This document shows, one piece after another, positions 1 through 6,021 of a stretch of DNA of 11,195 nucleotides. Both the position numbers and the translations under genes were made by a program. Source of the stretch: Actinomycetota bacterium (GTDB taxonomy: Bacteria > Actinomycetota > Acidimicrobiia > IMCC26256 > PALSA-610); contig JAUZEM010000098.1 of NCBI GenBank assembly GCA_030839005.1, forward strand, positions 1-11,195, read 5' to 3'. Numbering within the stretch: position 1 is the first letter of the stretch; every line of letters starts with the position of its first letter. The notes beneath the pieces were generated by a model. That model was not told where the DNA came from. It searched no databases and saw only the letters and a program-made list of their open reading frames with translations.

Positions 1-416
1 TGCTCGACCCGAACGACAAAGTCAACTCGCGAGTCGGTGTGCAGCAATACAAACGCGCGATCGACCCCGCGACCGCGGCCGCGATGACCACCTACATGTT
101 GGCGGTCGTGAACGATCCTCGGGGCACCGGCACTGCGGCCCGCATTCCCAATGTGGCAGTGGCGGGCAAGACGGGCACGGCCGAGACCGCGACCGGCCAG
201 AATCCGCACGCGTGGTTCATCGCGTTCGCGCCCGCAGATCACCCGCGCTACGCGATCGCAGTGCTCGTCGAACACGGTGGATCGGACAATGCCGAGGTCA
301 CCGGTGGGCGCGTCGCCGCGCCGATCGCCAAGCAGGTACTCCAGACGCTGCTGACCAGCCCGGCGACCCGGTCGCCGTGCGGTCCGCAACCCGGAAATCC
401 ACCGAACGGCAGATAG
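1..416 (+). CDS. pbpA: Class B penicillin-binding protein, C-terminal end (partial)
   Basis: This is the C-terminal part of a class B penicillin-binding protein (transpeptidase) that cross-links peptidoglycan outside the membrane. The reading frame is open from the first bases, so the start lies before the window; about 137 codons are visible. The third transpeptidase motif, KTGTAE, is clear, with its lysine codon at 168-170. It is followed by the usual family pattern of a W-F-I-A-F-A-P strand and a YAIAVLVEHGG strand, then an alpha-helical end. The catalytic S-x-x-K and S-x-N motifs lie off the left edge. The pknB start follows 12 bp after the stop, so the two are probably one transcript, as pbpA and the PASTA kinase genes are in Actinobacteria. 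PbpA rather than FtsI is inferred from this context; the symbol is therefore less certain than the family. Confidence 0.9.
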   Translation, partial: LDPNDKVNSRVGVQQYKRAIDPATAAAMTTYMLAVVNDPRGTGTAARIPNVAVAGKTGTAETATGQNPHAWFIAFAPADHPRYAIAVLVEHGGSDNAEVTGGRVAAPIAKQVLQTLLTSPATRSPCGPQPGNPPNGR

Positions 417-428
417 GGTTTTCGCCAC

Positions 429-2393
429 ATGACGCTGGCCGGCAGGGTTTTTTCGAATCGCTACGAGATCCAGCGCGAACTCGCGCAGGGCGGGATGGCG
501 GAGGTCTACCTCGCCCACGACCAATTGCTGAATCGGCCGGTCGCGATGAAGGCGCTCTTCCCCGAATACGCACGCGAGCCGTCGTTCGTCGAGCGTTTCC
601 GTCGTGAAGCGCAAGCGGCGGCGAACCTCAACCACCCCAACATCGTCGCGATCTACGACTGGGGCCAAGAGGACGGCACCTACTTCATCGTCATGGAGTA
701 CGTCGAGGGACGCGTGCTGCGCGACCTCATCCGTTCCGACGCACCGCTCGACCCGAATCAGGCCGCCGAGATCACCGCGGAAATCGCGTCGGCTCTCGCG
801 TTCGCGCACCGCAACGGCGTGGTGCACCGCGACGTGAAGCCGGGCAACGTGCTGCTCACGCAATCCGGCACCGTGAAGGTCACCGACTTCGGGATCGCGC
901 GGGCGGGTACGAGCGACGGGCTGACCCAAACGGGATCGGTCATGGGCACGGCCACCTACTTCTCTCCCGAACAGGCGCAGGGCCTCCCGGTCGACGGCCG
1001 CAGCGACGTGTACGCGCTGGGCGTCGTGCTGTACGAGATGGTGACCGGCGTCGCGCCGTTCACCGCCGAATCACCGGTGTCGGTCGCGTACAAGCACGTG
1101 CGCGAAGCGCCGACGCCACCGTCGGAGCGCAACCCCGACGTTCCGCCCGACCTCGAGCGGATCATCATCACCGCGCTCGCGAAGACGCCCGAGAACCGCT
1201 ATCAGACGGCCGACGACATGCGCGCCGACATCCTGCGCTTCCGGCGCGGCCGTCCCGTAATCGGCGCACCCGGGACGCCGGCAGCCGTCGTCGCCGACGC
1301 GCCGACCGGCGCGACCGCGACCGTGCTCTCCCCGGCGGCCGCGGTCGGAGCGTCAACCGTCGTGACTCCGCGGGTCGACGACCGCGGCCGCATCACCGGC
1401 AGCCGCCCGGTGGTCAACAACAAACGTCGGAACACCGCGCTCACGTGGATCCTCGTGTTCCTCGGGCTGGCGGCGGTCGTAGGCGCGATCTTGTTCATGG
1501 CAACCAAGTTCGGTGGCGCCCAGGGAGCGGTCACGGTGCCCGACGAGGTGAGGAAGACCGTCCAGGAGGCGCAGCAGGATCTGCAGAACGCTCACCTCCG
1601 CGCCACTATCCAAAAAGTGACCGATCCGACTGCGCCGGTCGACATCGTCGTGCGCCAGGACCCGGCCGCGGGCACCAAGAACGTCTCCCGCGGATCGAAC
1701 GTCACGCTGTTCGTGAGCAGCGGATCGGCACAGAAGCAGGTCCCGTTCGACATCACGAGCGGCAGGACGGCGGCCGACGTGACGACCGAGCTCAAGGGTC
1801 TCGGATTCCTCGTGGCTTCGAAGGAGCAGCCGAACGCCGCGCCCAAGGGGACGGTCTTCACGAGCATTCCGAATCCCGGAGCCAACGCGAACGTCGGCTC
1901 CACGGTGACGATCATCGTGTCGTCGGGCCCGGCGCCGGTCGCGGTCCCGCAGGTGAAAGGCCTGAGTCTCGACCAGGCCACGCAGCAGCTCGAGCAGCAG
2001 GGCTTCACGAACTTGAGCCCGCCCATCCAAGAAACCAGCGACTCGGTCGCTGCGGGATTCGTCAGCCGCACCGATCCGCCCGCCGCCAAGGCGGTCGCGG
2101 TCGACACCCGCATCAGCATCTACGTGTCGACCGGAGCGCAGAAGGTCACCCTGCCGAGCGAGATCGGCCAGACCGAATCCGCCGCCAAGGCCGACCTCAT
2201 ATCGAAGGGCTTCACGGTGTCGACCTTGAACCAGGTCGACAACGCGAACGTCGGCAAAGTGGTCCTCCAAAACCCCGACCAGGGCACCCAGGTGCTGCCG
2301 AACAGCAACGTCGTGCTCACGATCGGTATCCCGGGGGTGGAGACGACCACCAGCACGACGGTGAAGAAGACCACGTCGACCACCGGGCCGTGA
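429..2393 (+). CDS. pknB: PASTA-domain Ser/Thr protein kinase (PknB/StkP type)
   Basis: This is a membrane Ser/Thr kinase of 654 residues that senses peptidoglycan fragments and phosphorylates cell-wall and division proteins. The N-terminal kinase domain covers about residues 11-272. It has the glycine loop (LAQGGMAEVY), the ATP lysine K41, the catalytic loop HRDVKPGN (133-140) and DFG (153-155). A threonine-containing activation segment (TSDGLTQTGSVMGT) and the SPEQ motif follow. A juxtamembrane region leads to a single TM helix near 338-358. Outside the membrane are four PASTA repeats, at about 367-433, 437-500, 504-570 and 573-634, and a Thr-rich tail. All catalytic residues are present, so it should be active. 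The ATG at 429 begins directly before the kinase fold. A TAGGGT hexamer at 414-419 could be a weak internal promoter. The stop codon overlaps the next start in TGATG. Confidence 0.95.
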   Translation: MTLAGRVFSNRYEIQRELAQGGMAEVYLAHDQLLNRPVAMKALFPEYAREPSFVERFRREAQAAANLNHPNIVAIYDWGQEDGTYFIVMEYVEGRVLRDLIRSDAPLDPNQAAEITAEIASALAFAHRNGVVHRDVKPGNVLLTQSGTVKVTDFGIARAGTSDGLTQTGSVMGTATYFSPEQAQGLPVDGRSDVYALGVVLYEMVTGVAPFTAESPVSVAYKHVREAPTPPSERNPDVPPDLERIIITALAKTPENRYQTADDMRADILRFRRGRPVIGAPGTPAAVVADAPTGATATVLSPAAAVGASTVVTPRVDDRGRITGSRPVVNNKRRNTALTWILVFLGLAAVVGAILFMATKFGGAQGAVTVPDEVRKTVQEAQQDLQNAHLRATIQKVTDPTAPVDIVVRQDPAAGTKNVSRGSNVTLFVSSGSAQKQVPFDITSGRTAADVTTELKGLGFLVASKEQPNAAPKGTVFTSIPNPGANANVGSTVTIIVSSGPAPVAVPQVKGLSLDQATQQLEQQGFTNLSPPIQETSDSVAAGFVSRTDPPAAKAVAVDTRISIYVSTGAQKVTLPSEIGQTESAAKADLISKGFTVSTLNQVDNANVGKVVLQNPDQGTQVLPNSNVVLTIGIPGVETTTSTTVKKTTSTTGP

Positions 2394-3217
2394 TGATCGG
2401 CAAGCTCGCGCCCTGGTACCGCGAGCACGGCCGCCACGCGCTGCCGTGGCGTGCGTCGCGAGATCGATGGACGGTGCTCGTGTCCGAGGTGATGCTGCAC
2501 CAGACCCAGGTACCGCGCGTCGCGGCGGTGTTCGACACCTTCATGGCCCGGTTCCCGACGCCCGCCGCGACCGCCGCCGCCGGGCCCGCGGCCGTGATCA
2601 CCGCATGGGGACGGCTCGGCTATCCACGCCGCGCCCGTTGGCTCTGGGAGGCATCGCTTCGCATCGTTCAGGACGGTTGGCCCTCCGACCTGTCCGAGCT
2701 CCCGGGCGTGGGCCGCTACACCGCGGCGGCGGTCGCCGCGCAGGTCGACGACGACGACCGCGTCGGCATCGAGGTGAACATCAGGCGGGTGTGCGAGCGC
2801 GTCCTCGGCACCCGCCTCGCCGAGTCGGAGGCCGAGGAGTGCGTGCGCGAGATCGGGAAAGGGCTACGGCCGCGCGACCGTCTGCTCGCGATGATGGATC
2901 TCGGCGCGACGGTCTGCACCGCGCGTGCCCCGTCGTGTGATCGCTGCCCGATCGTGTCGCTCTGCGCGACGCGGGGAACCCACGCCGACGAAACGAAGCG
3001 CCGGCCCCAGGCTCGATACGTCGGGTCGTTCCGTCAGCGTCGGGGGACCGTGATGGCGCGGCTCCGCGTCGGTCCGGTCGCGGCGGCCGAGCTCGACGGC
3101 GAAGTACTGGCCTCGTTACTCGACGATGGGCTCGCCGAGGTCACGCGCGGGCGTGCACACCTTCCGCGCCCGCCCCGGCGAGGAAGTTCGCCAGGAGCTG
3201 GTGTCCGCGGTCGGTGA
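2393..3217 (+). CDS. mutY: MutY-like A/G-specific adenine DNA glycosylase
   Basis: This belongs to the HhH-GPD base-excision glycosylases. MutY removes adenine mispaired with 8-oxoguanine or guanine. In its 274 residues I see PWR near the N terminus, the MutY signature SEVMLHQTQV with E32, and the helix-hairpin-helix LPGVGRYTAAAV (103-113). The four 4Fe-4S cysteines are C175, C182, C185 and C191 (C-X6-C-X2-C-X5-C). The residue where the family has its catalytic Asp (usually D-x-N-V-x-R-V) is Glu, E127 in IEVNIRRV, which is unusual. The C-terminal part is short, as in actinobacterial MutY, without an obvious full NUDIX-like MutT-fold domain. The start is set by the TGATG overlap with pknB, implying translational coupling. 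The last 25 or so codons run antisense into trpG, and the tail after GRAHLP looks non-conserved. Confidence 0.85.
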   Translation: MIGKLAPWYREHGRHALPWRASRDRWTVLVSEVMLHQTQVPRVAAVFDTFMARFPTPAATAAAGPAAVITAWGRLGYPRRARWLWEASLRIVQDGWPSDLSELPGVGRYTAAAVAAQVDDDDRVGIEVNIRRVCERVLGTRLAESEAEECVREIGKGLRPRDRLLAMMDLGATVCTARAPSCDRCPIVSLCATRGTHADETKRRPQARYVGSFRQRRGTVMARLRVGPVAAAELDGEVLASLLDDGLAEVTRGRAHLPRPPRRGSSPGAGVRGR

Positions 3218-3743
3218 GGATCGACTCGGGATGGAACTGCACGCCCTCGATCGGGAAGTTGCGGTGCCGAAGTCCCATGACGAGCCCGTCCTCCGCTTCC
3301 GCGGTGATCTCGAGCACGGCGGGCACGGTCTCGCGAGCAACGACGAGCGAGTGATACCGCGTCGCGGTGAACGGATCGGGCAGGCCCGCGAACACGCCGG
3401 CGCCGGTGTGACGGATCTCGGAGGTCTTGCCGTGCATCACGCGTGGCGCCCGCACCACCGACCCGCCGTAGAGCTCACCGATGCATTGCAGCCCGAGGCA
3501 GACGCCCAGCACCGGCGTGCCCGCCTCGCCGAAGGCGCGGATGGCCTCGTTGGAGAGCCCGGCGTCGGAGGGCCGACCCGGACCGGGCGAGATCAGCACT
3601 GCGTCGGGCTCGAGGGCCTGCATCTCGGCGAGCGACACGGCGTCATGGCGATGCACGACCGGCTCGGCGCCCAGCTCACCCAGGTATTGCACGAGGTTGT
3701 AGACGAATGAGTCGTAGTTGTCGATCACCAGCACGCGCGGCAT
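3141..3743 (-). CDS. trpG: Glutamine amidotransferase, anthranilate/aminodeoxychorismate synthase component II
   Basis: This is a class I glutamine amidotransferase subunit of 200 residues. It takes ammonia from glutamine and passes it to a TrpE or PabB partner for tryptophan or folate synthesis. The N terminus is the family signature IDNYDSFVYNLVQYL, followed by ISPGPGRP. The catalytic triad is C82 (GVCLGLQ), H171 and E173 (QFHPES). The usual GVCLGHQ reads GVCLGLQ here, a small deviation. I chose the ATG at 3743, next to the conserved N terminus; a longer upstream ORF would overlap crgA. No trpE or pabB is visible in the window. Its position opposite to pknB and divergent from crgA matches the oriC-proximal trpG of mycobacteria. 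A GACAAT hexamer six bases before the ATG may be its -10 element. Confidence 0.93.
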   Translation of the reverse strand: MPRVLVIDNYDSFVYNLVQYLGELGAEPVVHRHDAVSLAEMQALEPDAVLISPGPGRPSDAGLSNEAIRAFGEAGTPVLGVCLGLQCIGELYGGSVVRAPRVMHGKTSEIRHTGAGVFAGLPDPFTATRYHSLVVARETVPAVLEITAEAEDGLVMGLRHRNFPIEGVQFHPESILTDRGHQLLANFLAGAGAEGVHARA

Positions 3744-3758
3744 CGAGTCATTGTCGCG

Positions 3759-3771
3759 TACTCTTTCCGCC
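3759..3771 (+). promoter_or_regulatory. Probable leaderless -10 element for crgA
   Basis: TACTCT at 3759-3764 fits the actinobacterial -10 pattern TANNNT, and seven bases separate it from the ATG at 3772. Transcription would then begin at or next to the start codon, giving a leaderless mRNA. No Shine-Dalgarno sequence is seen and no good -35 hexamer is recognisable. The 28-bp gap is shared with trpG on the other strand, so the two promoters must overlap. Confidence 0.5.
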
Positions 3772-4005
3772 ATGCCCGAGAGCAAGAGCAAGCGGTCGCG
3801 ATACACGCCGCCGCCGCAGAAGAAGGCACCGCCTTCGAAGCTCTGGGTCCCCGTCGGGCTCACAACGCTGCTTGCGGTCGGCCTCGCCGTGGTGGTGACG
3901 AACTACCTGAACCTGCTGCCCGGCGCCGACACCGAGAACCGCTACCTCCTGCTCGGCATCGCCCTGATCAGCGGGGGTTTCCTGATGGCGACGAACTACC
4001 GCTGA
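3772..4005 (+). CDS. crgA: Cell division protein CrgA
   Basis: This is a 77-residue membrane protein of the CrgA (UPF0233) family. CrgA helps assemble the actinobacterial divisome and interacts with FtsZ, FtsQ, FtsI and PBPA. The N terminus MPESKSKRSRYTPPP is basic and cytoplasmic, as in the family. Two hydrophobic segments follow, at about residues 24-43 (VPVGLTTLLAVGLAVVVTNY) and 52-72, joined by a short loop (LNLLPGADTENR). It is slightly shorter than the 93-residue M. tuberculosis protein. The chosen ATG gives the typical MPxSK start; an upstream in-frame ATG at 3718 would lie within trpG and is unlikely. The neighbourhood with pbpA, pknB and trpG supports the call. Confidence 0.92.
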   Translation: MPESKSKRSRYTPPPQKKAPPSKLWVPVGLTTLLAVGLAVVVTNYLNLLPGADTENRYLLLGIALISGGFLMATNYR

Positions 4006-4046
4006 CCTGCGGGTTACCGGGAGGTGGCCGAATCGCAAACATGTGA

Positions 4047-4079
4047 TTCCCCACAGAGTTATCCACACCCTGTGGAGAA
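4047..4079. other. Cluster of three DnaA-box-like 9-mers
   Basis: Within 33 bp there are TTCCCCACA (4047-4055), a perfect DnaA-box consensus TTATCCACA (4059-4067) and, on the opposite strand, TTCTCCACA (reverse complement of 4071-4079). The last two form a TCCACA-CCC-TGTGGA inverted repeat. The site lies between the converging 3' ends of crgA and the ANTAR gene, so it is unlikely to be a promoter. DnaA binds such 9-mers at oriC and at auxiliary sites. The crgA/pknB cluster lies near oriC in other Actinobacteria. The stretch is too short, and has too few boxes, to call a full origin. The inverted repeat has no T-run, so a terminator is less likely. Confidence 0.6.
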
Positions 4080-4089
4080 CGACGGGGCG

Positions 4090-4281
4090 TTACTCGTCGA
4101 ATCGGATGACGCGGTCGAGCACGTCGAGCGCCGTGTGCTCCAGCGTCTGGCCCATCGCGTCGGCCCTGATCTTCAGCCTCGCCAACGCTTCGTCGACGTC
4201 GCAGCCGAGCTGGGCGGCAATCATCCCCATCGCTTGATGGACGTGTTTGCCCAGAGAATCGTCCGGCAGCCCGCCAGTCAT
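4090..4281 (-). CDS. Small ANTAR-domain protein (putative RNA-binding antiterminator)
   Basis: This 63-residue protein is almost all ANTAR domain. ANTAR domains bind paired RNA hairpins to prevent transcription termination, and they normally sit behind a sensor or receiver domain. The match is the pattern HQAMGMIAAQLGCDVDEALA followed by RLKIRADAMGQTL and an amphipathic end helix (VLDRVIRF). That is the three-helix layout of the family with its QA-x-G and DEA-x-x-xL residues. No sensor domain is present. The start is uncertain. ATG 4281 gives the bare domain. An in-frame ATG at 4389 (99 residues), eight bases after the upstream gene's stop, or a GTG at 4371, would add about 30 residues. That added stretch has A/T-ending and rare codons (ATA, CTA, AGG) unlike the neighbours, so I prefer 4281. 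Confidence 0.65.
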   Translation of the reverse strand: MTGGLPDDSLGKHVHQAMGMIAAQLGCDVDEALARLKIRADAMGQTLEHTALDVLDRVIRFDE

Positions 4282-4397
4282 GCGGGAGGACCGTATCTGT
4301 GCGGCGGCAAATCCGCACGGATGTAGCGGGTTACCTGCGGTTTTCCAGTTCCTGGTGGACGGGTTCGTCACTCCCGCGCCGCGCGACATCCTGACCG

Positions 4398-4670
4398 CTA
4401 CTCGACCGGGGTGACCAGCACCATGGGCTCGCGACAATGTCGGGGGGCGTCGGGCATGTCGCCCTCGGGGGCGGCGAACAACACCAGCTGCGCCCCGCAC
4501 ACGATGCAGCGGTAGCGGTAGTCGACGTCCTCGAGCGGGACCTCGGACGGGTCGGGCGGCGGGTCGGACTTCGAGAAGTTGCCGATGCTGCGCGCGCCGA
4601 TCAGGTAGATCACGACCGCGGCGACCAGCGCCGCGAGCGCCTTCAACGCGAACCAGACAACGTCGAGCAT
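4398..4670 (-). CDS. Small single-pass membrane protein with C-terminal zinc-ribbon-like motif
   Basis: Function not recognised. The 90-residue protein begins with a hydrophobic helix at about residues 5-25 (VVWFALKALAALVAAVVIYL). A short polar and proline-rich linker (SKSDPPPDPSEVP) follows. The C-terminal domain has C-x-x-C (YRCIVCGA, C55 and C58), then a histidine-cysteine pair (RHC) and a CREPMVLV strand. Three Cys plus one His could form a small zinc ribbon, placing a metal-bound domain at the membrane surface. It lies 25 bp downstream of the thiolase stop, on the same strand, and the ANTAR gene follows. TACCAT (reverse complement of 4682-4687), eleven bases before the ATG, could be a -10 element. 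Such small proteins are common in actinobacterial genomes, but I know of no proven role. Confidence 0.75.
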   Translation of the reverse strand: MLDVVWFALKALAALVAAVVIYLIGARSIGNFSKSDPPPDPSEVPLEDVDYRYRCIVCGAQLVLFAAPEGDMPDAPRHCREPMVLVTPVE

Positions 4671-4695
4671 GGCCGACGCCGATGGTAGGTCTTGG

Positions 4696-5856
4696 TCAGG
4701 CGCGCTCGATGATCGTGGCGTTCGCCATGCCGCCGCCCTCGCACATGGTCTGGAGGCCCCATCGACCGCCGGTGCGCTCGAGCTCGTTGAGCAGTGTGGC
4801 CATGAGCCGCGCGCCCGAGCATCCGAGCGGGTGGCCGAGGGCGATCGCACCGCCGTTCACGTTCACCTTCGCCATGTCGGGGTGATGCTCCTTCTCCCAC
4901 GCCAGAACCACCGGGGCGAACGCCTCGTTGATCTCGACGAGGTCGATCTGGTCGAGTGTCATCTTCGCCCGCTCGAGCACCTTCGTGGTCGCGGGGATCG
5001 GGCCGGTCAACATAAGCACGGGATCGACGCCCGCGAGCGCGAACGTGTGGAAGCGGGCGCGCGGCTTCAGGCCGAGTTGGTTTGCCTTCTCCTCGCTCAT
5101 GATCAGCACGGCCGCGGCGCCGTCGGTGATCTGCGACGAGTTCGCGGCAGTGACCACACCGTCCGGCTTGAACGCCGGCTTGAGCTGGGCGAGCGTCTCC
5201 AGCGAAGAGTCGGGACGAATGCCCTCGTCGCGGTTGACTATTTCCTCACCGGATTCGGTGGGCACCGTGATCGGAAGCAGCTCCCGCTCGAACCGGCCTT
5301 CCTCGGTCGCGCGCGCCGCGCGACGGTGGGACTCGACGGAGAACGCGTCGTTCTGCTCGCGCGAGATACCCCACTTCTCGGAGATCAGCTCCGCGGAGAT
5401 GCCTTGCGGTACGAGGTTGGGATAGCGACCCGTCATCATGGGCCCGAACGGGATGCCGTACTTGCCGTCGAGAACCGACGCACCCATGGGGACGCGCGTC
5501 ATGCTCTCGACCCCGGCCGCGATCACGACGTCGTACGCACCCGCGATCACGCCTTGCGCGGCGAAGTGCGCCGCCTGTTGCGACGAGCCGCACTGGCGGT
5601 CGACGGTCGTGCCGACCGTCGACTCGGGGAATCCCGCGGCGAGCGCGGCGTTGCGGGCGATGTTGACGCCCTGCTCCCCGACCTGCATGACGCAGCCCAT
5701 GATCACGTCTTCGACGAGCGCGGGGTCGATGTCGTTGCGTTGGACCACCGCCTGCAACACGTGGGCCGCGAGATCGACGGGGTGGACGTCCTTCAGCTTG
5801 CCGTTGCGCCGTCCGAGCGGGGTACGGATGGCGTCGACGATGACGGCCGTCGGCAT
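4696..5856 (-). CDS. Acetyl-CoA acetyltransferase / 3-ketoacyl-CoA thiolase
   Basis: This is a full-length thiolase of 386 residues, which catalyses acetyl transfer between CoA thioesters: cleavage of 3-ketoacyl-CoA in beta-oxidation, or condensation of two acetyl-CoA. Catalytic residues are all present: nucleophilic C89 in DRQCGSSQQA, the NEAF motif (310-313), H342 in GGAIALGHPLGCSGAR and C372 in MCEGGGMANA. The SREQNDAFSVESHRRA segment is also typical of the family. The start ATG has a good Shine-Dalgarno sequence, unlike the leaderless-looking genes nearby. The upstream region holds an array of repeats and a dyad that may bind a TetR-type regulator, as is common for fatty-acid and steroid degradation genes in Actinobacteria. 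The sequence does not tell me whether it is degradative or biosynthetic, so I give no symbol. Confidence 0.93.
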   Translation of the reverse strand: MPTAVIVDAIRTPLGRRNGKLKDVHPVDLAAHVLQAVVQRNDIDPALVEDVIMGCVMQVGEQGVNIARNAALAAGFPESTVGTTVDRQCGSSQQAAHFAAQGVIAGAYDVVIAAGVESMTRVPMGASVLDGKYGIPFGPMMTGRYPNLVPQGISAELISEKWGISREQNDAFSVESHRRAARATEEGRFERELLPITVPTESGEEIVNRDEGIRPDSSLETLAQLKPAFKPDGVVTAANSSQITDGAAAVLIMSEEKANQLGLKPRARFHTFALAGVDPVLMLTGPIPATTKVLERAKMTLDQIDLVEINEAFAPVVLAWEKEHHPDMAKVNVNGGAIALGHPLGCSGARLMATLLNELERTGGRWGLQTMCEGGGMANATIIERA

Positions 5857-5862
5857 GGGGAT

Positions 5863-5867
5863 CCTCC
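5863..5867 (-). promoter_or_regulatory. Ribosome binding site of the thiolase gene
   Basis: GGAGG on the minus strand lies six bases before the ATG at 5856. It fixes the thiolase start and implies a real 5' leader on this mRNA, unlike several neighbours that appear leaderless. Confidence 0.8.
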
Positions 5868-5880
5868 AAGGTCGCGCGAT

Positions 5881-5959
5881 CAGAACTTCACTGGCAGAAC
5901 TGGCAGAACTTCACTGGCAGAACTTCACCGGCACAACTTCACCGGCACAACTTGACCGA
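5881..5959. repeat. 14-bp direct tandem repeat array, about six units
   Basis: The unit is CAGAACTTCACTGG. Copies start at 5881, 5895 (shortened to 9 bp, CAGAACTGG), 5904, 5918 (CAGAACTTCACCGG), 5932 (CACAACTTCACCGG) and 5946 (CACAACTTGACCGA). Units drift step by step from left to right, and the last one forms the left arm of an inverted repeat. The array lies in the divergent region between the thiolase and phosphatase genes, so most of it would sit in the thiolase leader or promoter. No open reading frame with a start covers it convincingly. Its origin could be replication slippage. The AACTT(C/G)AC core suggests repeated half-sites for a regulator. Confidence 0.85.
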
Positions 5960-5970
5960 TTGGTCAAGTT
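5949..5970. promoter_or_regulatory. Inverted repeat, probable operator (TetR-type layout)
   Basis: The perfect 9-4-9 dyad is AACTTGACC-GATT-GGTCAAGTT. The TTGACC...GGTCAA core has the size and symmetry of operators bound by TetR-family dimers, and the gap between divergent genes suits an operator. It lies 93 bp upstream of the thiolase ATG and 52 bp upstream of the phosphatase ATG, so it could control either. No regulator gene is encoded next to it. Both arms also contain TTGACC, a possible -35, but I find no fitting -10 at 16-18 bp. Confidence 0.6.
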
Positions 5971-6021
5971 TCGCCGCGGCGAACGTCGGGGTCAAACCGA
6001 TTCTGCTTCACTGTGATTCCC

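Noticed and set aside
1353..2270. Minus-strand ORF of 305 codons opposite pknB
   Set aside because: It is antisense to the PASTA region, is Arg/Asp-rich and lacks recognisable motifs.
4062..4076. TCCACA-CCC-TGTGGA hairpin as a crgA terminator
   Set aside because: The stem is only 6 bp with no T-run; DnaA boxes explain the sequence better.
4009..4335. The 10-mer GCGGGTTACC at 4009-4018 and again at 4326-4335, flanking the ANTAR gene
   Set aside because: It is too short to call an attachment site or mobile-element boundary; no integrase or longer flanking match is seen.
4669..5955. Long plus-strand ORF of 428 codons opposite the thiolase
   Set aside because: It is the antisense shadow of a clear thiolase gene in high-GC DNA; its protein is rich in Arg, Gly and His and has no family pattern.
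5952..5980. TTGACC in the dyad as the -35 of the phosphatase or thiolase promoter
   Set aside because: No TANNNT element is found 16-18 bp downstream on either strand.
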